Counted from the stretch's first letter, positions 1 to 8,739 are shown. The stretch: DNA of 64,000 nt from Bacteroidota bacterium (GCA_017857395.1 JAFMDF010000005.1:1-64000); one strand, 5' to 3'. The notes: generated from the sequence alone by a model not told the origin. Translations and numbers: made by a program.

Positions 1-100
1 TTATTTCGTGTAATTTATGTATTAATCAAAAATTTGAGCGAACCTAGCGTTACAAGCTACGCTTAATAAGTTAGTATTACGAAAAAAACAAGGTGTGTTA

Positions 101-147
101 AAAAAAATAGCGAAAGTACCATAAAAGTACTTTCGCTATTTTTTTTT
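101..147. terminator. Bidirectional terminator hairpin
   Basis: Arms at 101-119 and 127-147 are inverted copies (core tagcgaaagtac / gtactttcgcta) around a loop of about 7 nt, flanked by an A-run on the left and a T-run on the right. It lies downstream of the minus-strand gene ending at 184, so it should end that transcript. It could also stop plus-strand transcription entering from the left. Confidence 0.8.
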
Positions 148-183
148 AAAATGGAAGTTTCGGGCAAAATGCCCGAACTTCCC

Positions 184-438
184 CTATACAGAATTTGGAG
201 AACTCAATTTGGGAGAAGCTTGCCACCAACCATTCATCACGAATATCAAAATAGCTCCTGTAAGAAAAAGCATGAGTACAGTAGATGCTTCAGTTGTAGA
301 ACCAACTTCCTGAACTTGTTGCCAGTTGATTATAGTGATTTCTTCTTCGACAAGTATTGTTGAACTTGTCCATTCTCGCCAACCGATGATTAGCCCCGTT
401 ATCACTAAAAAAAATAATTGTATTGTTTTAACTTTCAT
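184..438 (-). CDS. Small membrane protein, two predicted transmembrane helices
   Basis: An 84-residue protein with hydrophobic segments at about residues 7-20 and 52-70, separated by an acidic linker (EEEI). No family is recognised. The arrangement of a short N-terminal helix, a polar middle and a second helix ending in a Trp pair is credible for an inner-membrane protein. It begins with ATG at 438. A strong hairpin follows its stop (101-147), supporting transcription on this strand. A 70-codon reading frame on the opposite strand covers the same bases but is Cys-rich and shows no protein-like pattern. Function unknown. The main doubt is whether so short a frame is a gene at all. Confidence 0.5.
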   Translation of the reverse strand: MKVKTIQLFFLVITGLIIGWREWTSSTILVEEEITIINWQQVQEVGSTTEASTVLMLFLTGAILIFVMNGWWQASPKLSSPNSV

Positions 439-575
439 ATTATCGAATTATTTTCTCTACAAATATACCTGTCAAAACTCCTTAAATCCTTAAAAAATTA
501 GTCGTTTGGGCTAATTGGGCGTATTTTTGGGGCGATTTGGATAATCATTTCACCCACTTTTTTAAAATTTAACTG

Positions 576-944
576 ATGAAAAAGATAAACCTAGGAGAAA
601 AATTTACTTTATTTAATGAACAATGGACACCAAAAGTCATTGGTGAACTCAATGGACAACATATTAAATTAGCCAAAGTGCAAGGCGAATTTGTTTGGCA
701 TGACCATCAAGATGAGGATGAATTATTTATCGTTTTTAAAGGAACTTTATACATTGATTTTAGAGATGGTCGAACAGAAATAATCGGACCAGGAGAAATA
801 TTGACAGTCCCAAAAGGAGTCGAACATCGCCCCTGGACAAAAGATGGAGAAGAAGTACAATTGATGTTAATTGAACCACAAACGACTAAACATACAGGAG
901 AGGTAGTACACGAAAAAACACAGACAGAATTGGAATGGATATAA
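576..944 (+). CDS. Cupin domain protein
   Basis: A 122-residue single-domain cupin, a small beta-barrel that binds a divalent metal. Cupin motif 1 runs from G37 to G56 with metal ligands H42, H44 and E49. Motif 2 includes G73, P79, G81 and the fourth ligand H84. The whole protein is one barrel with no added domain, the usual size for stand-alone cupins. Such proteins can be dioxygenases, isomerases or ligand sensors, and the sequence does not decide among these. It is a single gene, followed by a 30-bp inverted repeat and the convergent P450 gene. It starts at the first ATG after an AT-rich leader. Confidence 0.88.
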   Translation: MKKINLGEKFTLFNEQWTPKVIGELNGQHIKLAKVQGEFVWHDHQDEDELFIVFKGTLYIDFRDGRTEIIGPGEILTVPKGVEHRPWTKDGEEVQLMLIEPQTTKHTGEVVHEKTQTELEWI

Positions 945-952
945 AATATTAT

Positions 953-1042
953 GTAGCTTAGACGGCTGGTCTGAGTAGTTTTCGGCACGCATTTTTTGCT
1001 TATTGCTTGTCCAAAACTACTCAGACCAGCCGTCTAAGCTAC
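953..1042. repeat. 30-bp perfect inverted repeat between convergent genes
   Basis: Arms 953-982 and 1013-1042 are exact reverse complements (outer word gtagcttagacggctgg) with a 30-nt loop. It lies between the cupin gene and the convergent P450 gene and could stop transcription both ways. There is no T-run beside the stem, and it is longer and more GC-rich than an ordinary intrinsic terminator here. Confidence 0.9.
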
Positions 1043-1052
1043 TGAGATTTAT

Positions 1053-2381
1053 CTAAATGGCCTCCAAATAAAGCGGTAAATTATCTTTAGGCTGTTTTAA
1101 AGGAACATCCTTGATAGGAGATTCATAGCCTACAGGAACAGTAATCTTATACCTTTTTAATAGCTCGGTCATTCCTATTTTGACCATTAATTCAGCAAAT
1201 TGGTAGCCAATGCAATGGTGTTTGCCTGCACCAAAAGGTGCGTATCCAAAAGGGCATTTGAGTTGTTCACTTCTTTCCTTATTAAAACGTTCGGGGTCAA
1301 ATTTGGCAGGACTTGACCAAATTCGCTCATCGTGATGGGTCATTTGAAAGACCACACTAACAAAAGTATCTTTAGGAATAGTCAATTCGTTGATTTCAAT
1401 ATCCCTTCCCAATTTTCTGGATACCGTAATTAATGGAGGATGAATTCGAAGCGTCTCTTTCATCACAAGCCCCATTTTATCCAAGGTTCTTAAATCATTA
1501 ACTTTTGTTTCACCAGTTACTTCAAAATTCGCACCTTCTGCTCGCAAAGCATTTTGCCAGTCCGTATGTTTCGCTAAAAAATAACTCATTAAAGTGAGTG
1601 TAATAGCCGTTGTATCATGGGCTGCCATCAGTACAAAAATCAAATGATCAATAATCTCTTGGTCTGTAAATTGATTGCCGTCTTCATCTTTGGCAGTACA
1701 AAATCGACTAAATAAATCCTTACCTGGATTTGCTCGACGTTCAGGTAATATTTTCTTAAAATAGTTGATTAAAAACTTACGCCCATTAATCCCTTTTTGA
1801 TAATTTGAAAAAGGCAATTTGATATGAAGTGCAGCCGAGGCATTTACAATATCCGTAACCGCTTTATTAACTGCTGTTAAATCCTGTTTGGGATCCAATC
1901 CAAAAAAAACACTTGCGGCAACTTTGAGGGTCAGATTTTTAAAAAAAGGAAAGGCTAAAATTTTCTTTTTGCCTTTTAATTCCTTAATTCCGTTAGCTAA
2001 AATAGTAGGCATAATATCTAAATAGCCTTGCATCGGAATTTTTTTGAAGGCTTCCTGCATAATACTCCGATGGTATTTATGCTGGTCACCGTCCATTAGC
2101 ATTAAGCCGTTTGGAAATAACTCTCCCAAAGAATTTTCCCATGCTTCTTTGCTAGAAGTAAATTTACCTTCTTCTACTAAGATAAATTTATTAGCTGCTG
2201 GCCCAGACACGACCACCGCCATGCCAAGTGGTGTGCTAATTTTAAAAATATCGCCGTATTTTTTTTTTTGGGTTTCATAAAATTTAGTAGCATTCGCAAC
2301 AAATTCAAAGAAATGTCCAAAAAATGGTAAACCCCAGTCGCCTGGAATGTGTTGAAGATCTTTTTTTGTGATGGTGGCCAT
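1053..2381 (-). CDS. Cytochrome P450
   Basis: A 442-residue P450, expected to use a heme-thiolate iron to insert oxygen into an organic substrate with electrons from ferredoxin or a reductase. The heme-binding loop is FGAGKHHCIG with the cysteine ligand at C390. The I-helix oxygen-activation motif is AAHDTT, and the K-helix ExxR reads KETLR. There is no N-terminal membrane anchor, so it should be soluble, like CYP120 or other bacterial class I enzymes; the sterol- and retinoid-type look is an impression only. No ferredoxin or reductase gene is adjacent. It is divergent from the DMT exporter gene at 2608. The substrate cannot be read from sequence. Confidence 0.93.
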   Translation of the reverse strand: MATITKKDLQHIPGDWGLPFFGHFFEFVANATKFYETQKKKYGDIFKISTPLGMAVVVSGPAANKFILVEEGKFTSSKEAWENSLGELFPNGLMLMDGDQHKYHRSIMQEAFKKIPMQGYLDIMPTILANGIKELKGKKKILAFPFFKNLTLKVAASVFFGLDPKQDLTAVNKAVTDIVNASAALHIKLPFSNYQKGINGRKFLINYFKKILPERRANPGKDLFSRFCTAKDEDGNQFTDQEIIDHLIFVLMAAHDTTAITLTLMSYFLAKHTDWQNALRAEGANFEVTGETKVNDLRTLDKMGLVMKETLRIHPPLITVSRKLGRDIEINELTIPKDTFVSVVFQMTHHDERIWSSPAKFDPERFNKERSEQLKCPFGYAPFGAGKHHCIGYQFAELMVKIGMTELLKRYKITVPVGYESPIKDVPLKQPKDNLPLYLEAI

Positions 2382-2607
2382 ACTATATTATTTGTTAAGC
2401 AGTGATTCTGATTCTAAATTACTTTAGAGAGGAGCGCATTAATTAGAAACGGTATTTATTACTTAAAGTTAAATTTTATCTAGTATCTAAACCCTAAACT
2501 TAATGTAAATCCTATAAAATTGTTGAATAAAACCCCTTCTTTCAAGAAACTATTTACCTTCGTTAAGAGTTGCTACTGTTTTAAAACGCAAACAAGATTA
2601 TTTACTA

Positions 2608-3558
2608 ATGACTACCTTTAAAGATAATTCCCTATTACTCATTATTTTGTCCTTTGCGGCAGTATATATTATATGGGGTTCCACTTATTTATTCATCGCA
2701 TTTACGGTAGAATCTTTACCTCCATTTATTTTATCTACGATTCGTTTTACCTTAGCTTCTCTACTGCTTTTTGGGTTAACAGCAGTATTAAAAAAATACC
2801 AAACCATTACAAAAAAACAATTCATCAATGCAGCTTTTGCAGGCATACTATTTTTGGGTTTTGGAACTAGTGGTGTTGCTTGGGCTTTGCAATTTGTCGA
2901 TTCAGGATTTACTGCGCTGGTTATTTCAGGTCAACCATTGATAGTCGTTTTAATGATGTGGGCAATTAATCAAAAAAGACCTGCTACTCAATCATTTGGC
3001 GGTATTTTTTTAGGAATGTTTGGGATGTATTTACTAGTAAGTCAAAAGGAATTAGTCGCCGCACCTGAACAATGGAAAGGCATTATAGCCATCTTTTTCT
3101 GTATGATAGCCTGGGGCTTCGGTTCTATTTTTGTATCTAAATCAGATATGCCCAAACCTCAAATAGCGAATAATGCTATACAAATGATGTCTGGTGGCAT
3201 TGTTTTATTTTTCTTCTCTTTATTATTCGAAAATTCCTTCTCCTTTGATTTTACCGCTGTACCGTCAATTGCTTGGTTCGCTTTGAGTTATTTAATTGTA
3301 TTTGGCGCAGCTGTTGCTTTTTCTGCTTTTAATTATTTATTAACCCAAGTGTCTCCAGAAAAAGTAGCAACGAGTACTTATGTCAATCCAATTATTGCGC
3401 TGACTTTAGGTTGGTATTTTAGAGATGAATTAGTCACTCCGCAATCAATCCTAGCAGTTTGTGTAATGTTTACTGGCGTCTTTTTTATTAATTCTACACC
3501 AGAGCAGTCGAAAAATTTATTACGAAAATTGAAGCGAGTCGGAAGACGGAGAGTCTAG
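2608..3558 (+). CDS. DMT-superfamily exporter (EamA family)
   Basis: A 316-residue inner-membrane protein with about ten hydrophobic helices in two EamA halves, as in the RhaT/YdcZ/PecM type of drug/metabolite transporter. The first half opens with the usual YIIWGSTYLFI stretch and the second half starts near residue 155. The C-terminus is a basic cytoplasmic tail (KLKRVGRRRV). Members export amino acids, nucleosides or small drugs; the substrate here is unknown. The stop is 59 bp before the alkA-like gene on the same strand, so the two may be cotranscribed. It starts with ATG at 2608. A TACCTTCG element at 2555-2562 resembles the Bacteroidota -7 box with one mismatch. Confidence 0.9.
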   Translation: MTTFKDNSLLLIILSFAAVYIIWGSTYLFIAFTVESLPPFILSTIRFTLASLLLFGLTAVLKKYQTITKKQFINAAFAGILFLGFGTSGVAWALQFVDSGFTALVISGQPLIVVLMMWAINQKRPATQSFGGIFLGMFGMYLLVSQKELVAAPEQWKGIIAIFFCMIAWGFGSIFVSKSDMPKPQIANNAIQMMSGGIVLFFFSLLFENSFSFDFTAVPSIAWFALSYLIVFGAAVAFSAFNYLLTQVSPEKVATSTYVNPIIALTLGWYFRDELVTPQSILAVCVMFTGVFFINSTPEQSKNLLRKLKRVGRRRV

Positions 3559-3617
3559 TTTATAACCATAGCTTGAACATTCTTGTCCGAGCAAAATAAC
3601 GCTTAAAAGTAACTACT

Positions 3618-4505
3618 TTGATAAAAATACCAAAACCACCTCTTTTTTCCTTCCGAGAATGCCTTTGGTTTTTGAATCGGAATTATGATGATTGCCTCTA
3701 TGAAGTTACGGACGATGCTGTCAGAAAATTAATTCCGTTAGAAAAGGAAATCGTTTTATTTGAAGTAAAAGAAACAGCTAATTATTTAATCGTTGAGGTA
3801 TTAAATAACGCAAATCCAGATGAGATACAATTAGCCGACTATGTCAAGGAATGGTTTGATTTAAAATCAGACTTAACGGATTTTTATAGCCTATTACAAA
3901 AAGAAAACGACTTAGTTTACATGGTAAAAGAATACCATGGTTTGCGCCTAATTGGTATTAATGAGCTTTTTGAATCTTTATGTTGGAGTATTATCGGGCA
4001 ACAAATTAACCTTACTTTCGCTTATAAATGCAAACGTGCTTTGGTTGAAAAATATAGTTATAGTGAAAATTATCAAGGCAAAAAACATTACCTTTTTCCC
4101 AAAGCAGCAGTTTTAGCAAAACTAACCGTAGCGGAATTAAGAACCATTCAATTTTCTCGACAAAAAGCAGAATACATTATTGGAATAGCTCAATTATTTG
4201 CAGACAATAAAATTTCTAAAACAGCTATTTTGTCTTTGAAAGAAGAATCGGCAATTGCCAAAGAACTAATCAAAATCAGAGGCGTAGGAGAATGGACCGC
4301 AAATTATGCGATGATGAAGTGTCTAAAATGTCCGAATGCTTTAACTTATGGAGATGTTGGTTTATACAATGCGTTACATGCGATTAAAGGGTTTCCAAAA
4401 CGTCCTTCAAGAGAACAATTAGCTGATTTTTTCGCCCCTTTTGAGGGTTGGAAGGCTTATTTAGTTTTATATCTCTGGCGGTCTTTAGCTATTCCAAAAT
4501 ATTAG
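3618..4505 (+). CDS. alkA: DNA-3-methyladenine glycosylase II, AlkA type
   Basis: A 295-residue protein of the HhH-GPD superfamily, which excises alkylated purines from DNA. The helix-hairpin-helix is clear (LIKIRGVGEWTANYAMM, about residues 217-233). The following segment carries the catalytic aspartate D246 in the context YGDVGLYNAL. The N-terminal part (1-100) matches the AlkA_N position. The start is the TTG at 3618; the next in-frame ATG would remove the N-terminal domain. It faces two convergent repair genes (Ada-type metal-binding protein, AraC-methyltransferase) and dinB, so the region looks like an alkylation-damage island. Specificity is inferred from family. Confidence 0.88.
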   Translation: MIKIPKPPLFSFRECLWFLNRNYDDCLYEVTDDAVRKLIPLEKEIVLFEVKETANYLIVEVLNNANPDEIQLADYVKEWFDLKSDLTDFYSLLQKENDLVYMVKEYHGLRLIGINELFESLCWSIIGQQINLTFAYKCKRALVEKYSYSENYQGKKHYLFPKAAVLAKLTVAELRTIQFSRQKAEYIIGIAQLFADNKISKTAILSLKEESAIAKELIKIRGVGEWTANYAMMKCLKCPNALTYGDVGLYNALHAIKGFPKRPSREQLADFFAPFEGWKAYLVLYLWRSLAIPKY

Positions 4506-4558
4506 GAATAAGCATGGATAATTCTTTCTTTATAACGATAAATTGACAAACTACATTA

Positions 4559-4822
4559 CTAGCAATTATTGGCTTTCCAAAGTTTATATTTTACTCGCAT
4601 ACAATGCCCACAAGGTCGGTAACCCTTTTCAATTGCTGCTACTTCATTCATAAAAAATATTCGATTTTTTGTTTTTAATCGTTTGCCTAATTTACAGTCA
4701 AGCGTGCCATATATTTTTAAGTTGGCATTTCCACCTAATTTAATAGCTCCTTGGTTTATCAATGTTTTTAACTGGCGCAACCTAGAAAATTTGGTTGTGC
4801 CTAATTCCAAATGGGTTATCAT
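4559..4822 (-). CDS. Stand-alone Ada-type metal-binding domain protein
   Basis: An 87-residue protein resembling the N-terminal zinc domain of Ada, which repairs methylphosphotriesters and triggers the adaptive response. Visible features are GTLDC with C43, then KNRIFF and GYRPCGHC with C71 and C74. Classical Ada uses four cysteines; the second (a few residues after the first) is absent here, and the only other cysteine is the terminal C87. A methyl-accepting, zinc-binding role is therefore uncertain. It lies downstream of, and on the same strand as, the AraC-methyltransferase gene, which itself lacks this domain, as if Ada had been split. Confidence 0.75.
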   Translation of the reverse strand: MITHLELGTTKFSRLRQLKTLINQGAIKLGGNANLKIYGTLDCKLGKRLKTKNRIFFMNEVAAIEKGYRPCGHCMRVKYKLWKANNC

Positions 4823-4910
4823 TTTGAATGAAGTTTTTATTTGTTTTGTAGAAAATTATTGTAATATGGCTATTCAGGTTAGAAGCCTAACAGGCTGACT
4901 GAGAATGGGT

Positions 4911-4977
4911 GATTTGCTAAATTTTCAATGGAATCGAGATTTACGAAATCTACTAGATCTACTAGATTTAGCAAATC
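4911..4977. repeat. Inverted repeat with AAATC/GATTT arms
   Basis: Arms gatttgctaaat (4911-4922) and atttagcaaatc (4966-4977) are exact reverse complements. Between them lie a smaller hairpin (agattt/aaatct near 4938-4952) and tandem ctactagat words. The same vocabulary recurs at 48082-48104 and 58786-58816. Confidence 0.75.
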
Positions 4978-4989
4978 GGGAGTTCGCGG

Positions 4990-5853
4990 TCAACCTATCA
5001 AGCTACTTTCTTTACGTGCCATTTCCCAGCCAATAATCGCCTTCTTTCGTCCACTTCCCCATCGATAATGCCCCAACTTACCCTCTTTCCGAATCACTCG
5101 ATGACAAGGAATTAAATAACCAATTGGGTTTTTACCGATAGCTGTGCCAACTGCTCGAACTGCTTTTGGTTTATCAATACTTTCAGCAATATACTGGTAA
5201 GTCGTTACATTTCCCTGAGGAATATTTAATAAGGCTTCCCATACTTTTATTTGAAAAGGGGTACCTTGTACTAAGACATTTAATTTTTTGTTTTTAATAT
5301 CTGTTGGCGTAAAAATTTGGTCGATAAAAGGCTGCGTAAAAGCAGTAGCCTTAACTAGCGTCGCAAAGTTCCATTTTTTAGCAAAAAGTATAAATTCTGC
5401 TGATTGGTTTGTTCCTTGTAAAAAAGTAATCCCACAAATCCCTTTATCCGTAGCCGCTAAAAAACACAACCCAAAAGGCGTATCATGATAGCCATAATAA
5501 ATAGTCAGTCCTGCCCCTTTATTTTTAAAAGTAGCAGGAGTGACGCCTTCGATATTAACAAATAAATCGTACACCCTAGAAGGGCTTGATAACCCTGCCA
5601 TATCAGCTAATTGTGCTACGTTCTGACTATTCTGAATGCGTCCTTTCAAATAATCCACGGTTAAAAACTGCAAGAATTTCTTAGGACTCACACCTGCCCA
5701 TTCCGTAAAAAGTCGCTGGAAATGATGCGGGCTTAGATGTACTTGCGCAGCGACCTCTTTTAATTCAGGTTGATTCTTGAAATTTTCGACTAAGTATTCT
5801 ATTGCTTGTTGGATGCGTTGATAATCTAATTGTTGTTGTGATAATATTTCCAT
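4990..5853 (-). CDS. ada: AraC-type regulator fused to O6-methylguanine-DNA methyltransferase (Ada-like)
   Basis: A 287-residue fusion. Residues 10-110 form an AraC/XylS helix-turn-helix pair (VAAQVHLSPHHFQRLF, then LADMAGLSSPSRVYDLF). Residues 118-280 are a methylated-DNA-protein-cysteine methyltransferase with the active site IPCHRVI (C250), preceded by the GTPFQIKVWEAL and TTYQYIAE segments typical of Ogt/AdaB. The enzyme moves the O6-methyl group from guanine to its own cysteine. The Ada N-terminal zinc domain is missing; a protein with that fold is encoded 168 bp downstream. It may activate alkylation-response genes, but without the N-domain the methylation switch would need the separate protein or another input. 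It is followed by the gene for that protein and preceded by dinB on the same strand. Confidence 0.92.
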   Translation of the reverse strand: MEILSQQQLDYQRIQQAIEYLVENFKNQPELKEVAAQVHLSPHHFQRLFTEWAGVSPKKFLQFLTVDYLKGRIQNSQNVAQLADMAGLSSPSRVYDLFVNIEGVTPATFKNKGAGLTIYYGYHDTPFGLCFLAATDKGICGITFLQGTNQSAEFILFAKKWNFATLVKATAFTQPFIDQIFTPTDIKNKKLNVLVQGTPFQIKVWEALLNIPQGNVTTYQYIAESIDKPKAVRAVGTAIGKNPIGYLIPCHRVIRKEGKLGHYRWGSGRKKAIIGWEMARKESSLIG

Positions 5854-5916
5854 AACTGTTTTTTAGGAACAAAGATAGAAGAACAATTAACCGTAAAAAA
5901 CCCGATTCTTGCGAAA

Positions 5917-7041
5917 TTATTCCACAGGAAAATCAAACTCCAGCTGTATCCCACCTTCTCCAAAATTTTCTCGCATTAAGTTAGAAGCCGCAATGCCTAG
6001 CAATCGAATTTTACCAGCCGCTTCATAATTTTCTTCTAGTAACTCTAAAGCAGTTTGGCGAAAAGTCGCTAAATCTTTGATTTCACTATTAAAGGTTTTA
6101 CTACGCGTAAAAATTTGAAAATCGGCATTCTTTATTTTTAGATTAATGGTTCGGCCAAAATTATCTTTTTCTTTGAGCGACTCAAAAACGGAGTTAATAA
6201 TTGGGTCTAGTTTCGCTTTTAAATCTTCCCATTTATCTAAGTCTTCTTGAAAGGTTCGTTCTGTTCCCAATGATTTTCGGATGCGATTAGGATTGACCGC
6301 TCGATTATCAATGCCCCGAACAATCTTATGATAGTGCCGCCCTGCTTTGCCAAATCGCTGGAATAATTCGATTTCGGTTCGTTTCTTTAAATCCCCTCCC
6401 GTATGAATACCTAATTGATGCATCCGTTTGGTCGTCACTTTACCAATACCATGAAATTTTTCAATTTTTAAAGTTTCCAAAAAAGAAATGGCCTCATTAG
6501 GGGTAATGACTTTGATACCATTGGGTTTATTAATATCCGAAGCAATTTTAGCTAAAAATTTACAATAAGAAACACCAGCAGAAGCAGTTAGATTAGTCGT
6601 TTCAAAAATACGTTTCCGAATTTCTTCTGCAATTAAAGTCCCTGAATTAAGTGATTTTTTATTCTCGGTAATATCTAAATAAGCTTCATCTAAAGACAAA
6701 GGTTCTACCAAATCTGTATACTCCAAAAAGATAGCTCGAATTTGTTGAGATACTTCCCGATAAACTTCAAAACGATGTTTAACAAAAATTAAATCAGGGC
6801 ATAATCGTTTAGCTGTTACACTCGGCATTGCAGACCGCACGCCATATTTTCTCGCTTCATAACTTGCCGCTGCGACCACTCCTCGGAGACTACCGCCACC
6901 AACGGCAATAGGTTTGCCCCTTAACACAGGATTGTCCCTTTGTTCAACAGATGCGTAGAAGGCATCCATGTCTATATGGATTATTTTTTTTGACAGGGCG
7001 ACTGGATTTTTCAGGATGTACGAGATGAATACGTAAAACAA
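5917..7041 (-). CDS. dinB: DNA polymerase IV (Y family)
   Basis: An error-prone translesion polymerase. The palm begins with KKIIHIDMDAFYASVEQ, with metal-binding aspartate in DMD, and continues to PLSLDEAYLDIT carrying the catalytic Asp-Glu pair. A helix-hairpin-helix thumb (KFHGIGKVTTKRMHQLGI) and a little-finger domain follow. The end (GIQLEFDFPVE) resembles a beta-clamp-binding motif (QLEFDF). The start is uncertain: the frame opens with TTG at 7041, and the only other standard start is the ATG in IDMD, which would cut the first strand. A CTG at 6996 gives a conventional N-terminus. The gene is just downstream of the hairpin at 7041-7076 and lies 63 bp upstream of ada. Confidence 0.92.
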   Translation of the reverse strand: MFYVFISYILKNPVALSKKIIHIDMDAFYASVEQRDNPVLRGKPIAVGGGSLRGVVAAASYEARKYGVRSAMPSVTAKRLCPDLIFVKHRFEVYREVSQQIRAIFLEYTDLVEPLSLDEAYLDITENKKSLNSGTLIAEEIRKRIFETTNLTASAGVSYCKFLAKIASDINKPNGIKVITPNEAISFLETLKIEKFHGIGKVTTKRMHQLGIHTGGDLKKRTEIELFQRFGKAGRHYHKIVRGIDNRAVNPNRIRKSLGTERTFQEDLDKWEDLKAKLDPIINSVFESLKEKDNFGRTINLKIKNADFQIFTRSKTFNSEIKDLATFRQTALELLEENYEAAGKIRLLGIAASNLMRENFGEGGIQLEFDFPVE

Positions 7042-7076
7042 AAATAGGGCTTTCTTTTACAAGAAAACCCTATTTT
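7041..7076 (-). terminator. Hairpin between lpdA and dinB
   Basis: Arms aaaatagggctttctt (7041-7056) and aagaaaaccctatttt (7061-7076) pair with one mismatch around a 4-nt loop. Read on the minus strand it is followed by a T-rich run and should end the lpdA transcript. It touches the TTG that opens the dinB frame. Confidence 0.75.
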
Positions 7077-7150
7077 AAAACTATATTTTTAACAATAAAA
7101 TCGTTTACGGTGAACGGTTGAGACCGTTTAAATAGCTGCGTATTAGTATC

Positions 7151-7219
7151 AGGGAAGAAATTAGGACATACTGCCTACTGCAACTGCTGACTGCCTACTG
7201 TCAAACTGCCTACTTCCCT
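7151..7219. repeat. Reiterated actgcctact words inside a weak stem
   Basis: The decamer actgcctact occurs at 7170-7179, 7190-7199 and 7205-7214, interspersed with caactgctg. The cluster is flanked by the inverted heptamer agggaag (7151-7157) and cttccct (7213-7219). It lies immediately after the lpdA stop. Confidence 0.7.
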
Positions 7220-8621
7220 ACATGTGTATCGCCCGATTCCCCGTAGCTGCCAAAGCTGCCTCCCGAGTCGCCTCCGTATAAGTTGGATGCGCATGACTCA
7301 TTCGAGCTACATCTTCCGCAGATCCTCTAAATTCCATCACAGCCACTGCTTCTGCAATCATATCTGCTACTCTTGGCCCGACCATGTGGACACCTAAAAT
7401 TTCATCGGTATCTTTATGCGCTAACATTTTCACCATACCATCCGTATCCATACTTGCTCTTGCTCGACCTAAAGCTCGCATTGGGAATTTACCCACTTTA
7501 TAAGGCACGCCCGCTTCTTTCAATTGCTCCTCTGTTTTGCCAACAGCCGCAACTTCTGGCCAAGTATAAACCACGCCAGGAATCAAATTATAATCAATAT
7601 GTGGTTGTTGTCCTGCAATGACTTCGGCGACTAAAGTGCCTTCCTCTTCTGCTTTATGCGCCAACATTGCCCCTTTAATCACATCACCAACGGCATAAAT
7701 ACCAGGAACAGAAGTTTCTAAATGTTTGCCTACTTCAATTCTTCCTTTTTTATCTGTATTGATGCCTACATTTTCCAAACCCAACTTGTCTGTATAAGCA
7801 TATCTACCAATAGCAATCAAACAATAATCTGCTTTTAAGATAATTTCTTTATCGTTCTTCTTGCTTTTCGCCTTGACGGTTACGCTCCGACTTGTTCCTT
7901 TTACTTCTGTTACTGCATGTCCTAAATGGAATTTAATCCCCAATTTTTTCAAAGACCGAGTCAATTCTTTGCTACAATCTTTATCCATTCCTGCAATGGC
8001 TCTATCCATAAATTCGACCACTTCTACTTCTGTTCCCAATCGAGCATAAACAGACCCTAATTCCAAACCGATGACGCCTGCTCCAATAACGACCATACGC
8101 TTAGGCACTTTGTCAATATTTAATGCTTCAGTAGAAGTAATGACTCGTTTTTTATCGTAATTAAAAGCGGCTGGTGCAATAGGTTTTGACCCTGTAGCAA
8201 TGATGGTTTTATCTGTTTCTACCGTTTCCGTTGTTCCATCGGCTTTAGCAATGCTAATTGTATTTTTATTGACAAAAGAACCGTGTCCGTGAAAGACCGT
8301 TATTTTATTCTTTTTCATTAAAAAATCAATCCCGCCAGAAGTTTGGGAAACAACTTCATTTTTCCGCTTTATCATCTGCTTCATATTCACTTTCACCTCC
8401 TTCACATCAATACCATGCTTTTCAAAAGTATGCGTTGCATTATGATAATGTTCCGAAGAATCCAAAAGTGCTTTGGAAGGAATACACCCTACATTTAGGC
8501 AAGTACCGCCTAAAGTGGCATATTTTTCTATAATCGCTGTTTTGAGTCCTAATTGTGCACATCGAATAGCGGCAACGTATCCACCTGGGCCAGAACCTAT
8601 AACTGTTACATCGAATTTCAT
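7218..8621 (-). CDS. lpdA: Dihydrolipoyl dehydrogenase (E3)
   Basis: A 467-residue flavoprotein that reoxidises dihydrolipoamide on the E2 subunits of 2-oxoacid dehydrogenases and the glycine cleavage system, making NADH. The FAD motif is VIGSGPGGYVAAIRCAQ at the N-terminus. The redox disulfide is GGTCLNVGCIPSK at about residues 38-50. The NAD motif is VIGAGVIGLELGSV near residue 180. The C-terminal interface domain has the catalytic His-Glu in HAHPTYTEA. Length and motifs are canonical. An odhB-type E2 gene is in the same window at 60680 but far away. It is divergent from the DoxX-like gene at 8808. Confidence 0.97.
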   Translation of the reverse strand: MKFDVTVIGSGPGGYVAAIRCAQLGLKTAIIEKYATLGGTCLNVGCIPSKALLDSSEHYHNATHTFEKHGIDVKEVKVNMKQMIKRKNEVVSQTSGGIDFLMKKNKITVFHGHGSFVNKNTISIAKADGTTETVETDKTIIATGSKPIAPAAFNYDKKRVITSTEALNIDKVPKRMVVIGAGVIGLELGSVYARLGTEVEVVEFMDRAIAGMDKDCSKELTRSLKKLGIKFHLGHAVTEVKGTSRSVTVKAKSKKNDKEIILKADYCLIAIGRYAYTDKLGLENVGINTDKKGRIEVGKHLETSVPGIYAVGDVIKGAMLAHKAEEEGTLVAEVIAGQQPHIDYNLIPGVVYTWPEVAAVGKTEEQLKEAGVPYKVGKFPMRALGRARASMDTDGMVKMLAHKDTDEILGVHMVGPRVADMIAEAVAVMEFRGSAEDVARMSHAHPTYTEATREAALAATGNRAIHM

Positions 8622-8739
8622 ATCAATTATTTAATGTTTTTATTTGACAAAAAAACGCTTTGGTTTTAATAAAGTTGCGATATTAAGGCTTTTGAAGAAA
8701 ATGGAGTAGGATAAATAGTATGGTTTTTAAAATTAAGTC

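Noticed and set aside
151-363. 70-codon plus-strand frame opposite the small membrane protein
   Set aside because: Cys- and basic-rich with no protein-like pattern; the opposite strand gives two clean membrane helices and a downstream terminator.
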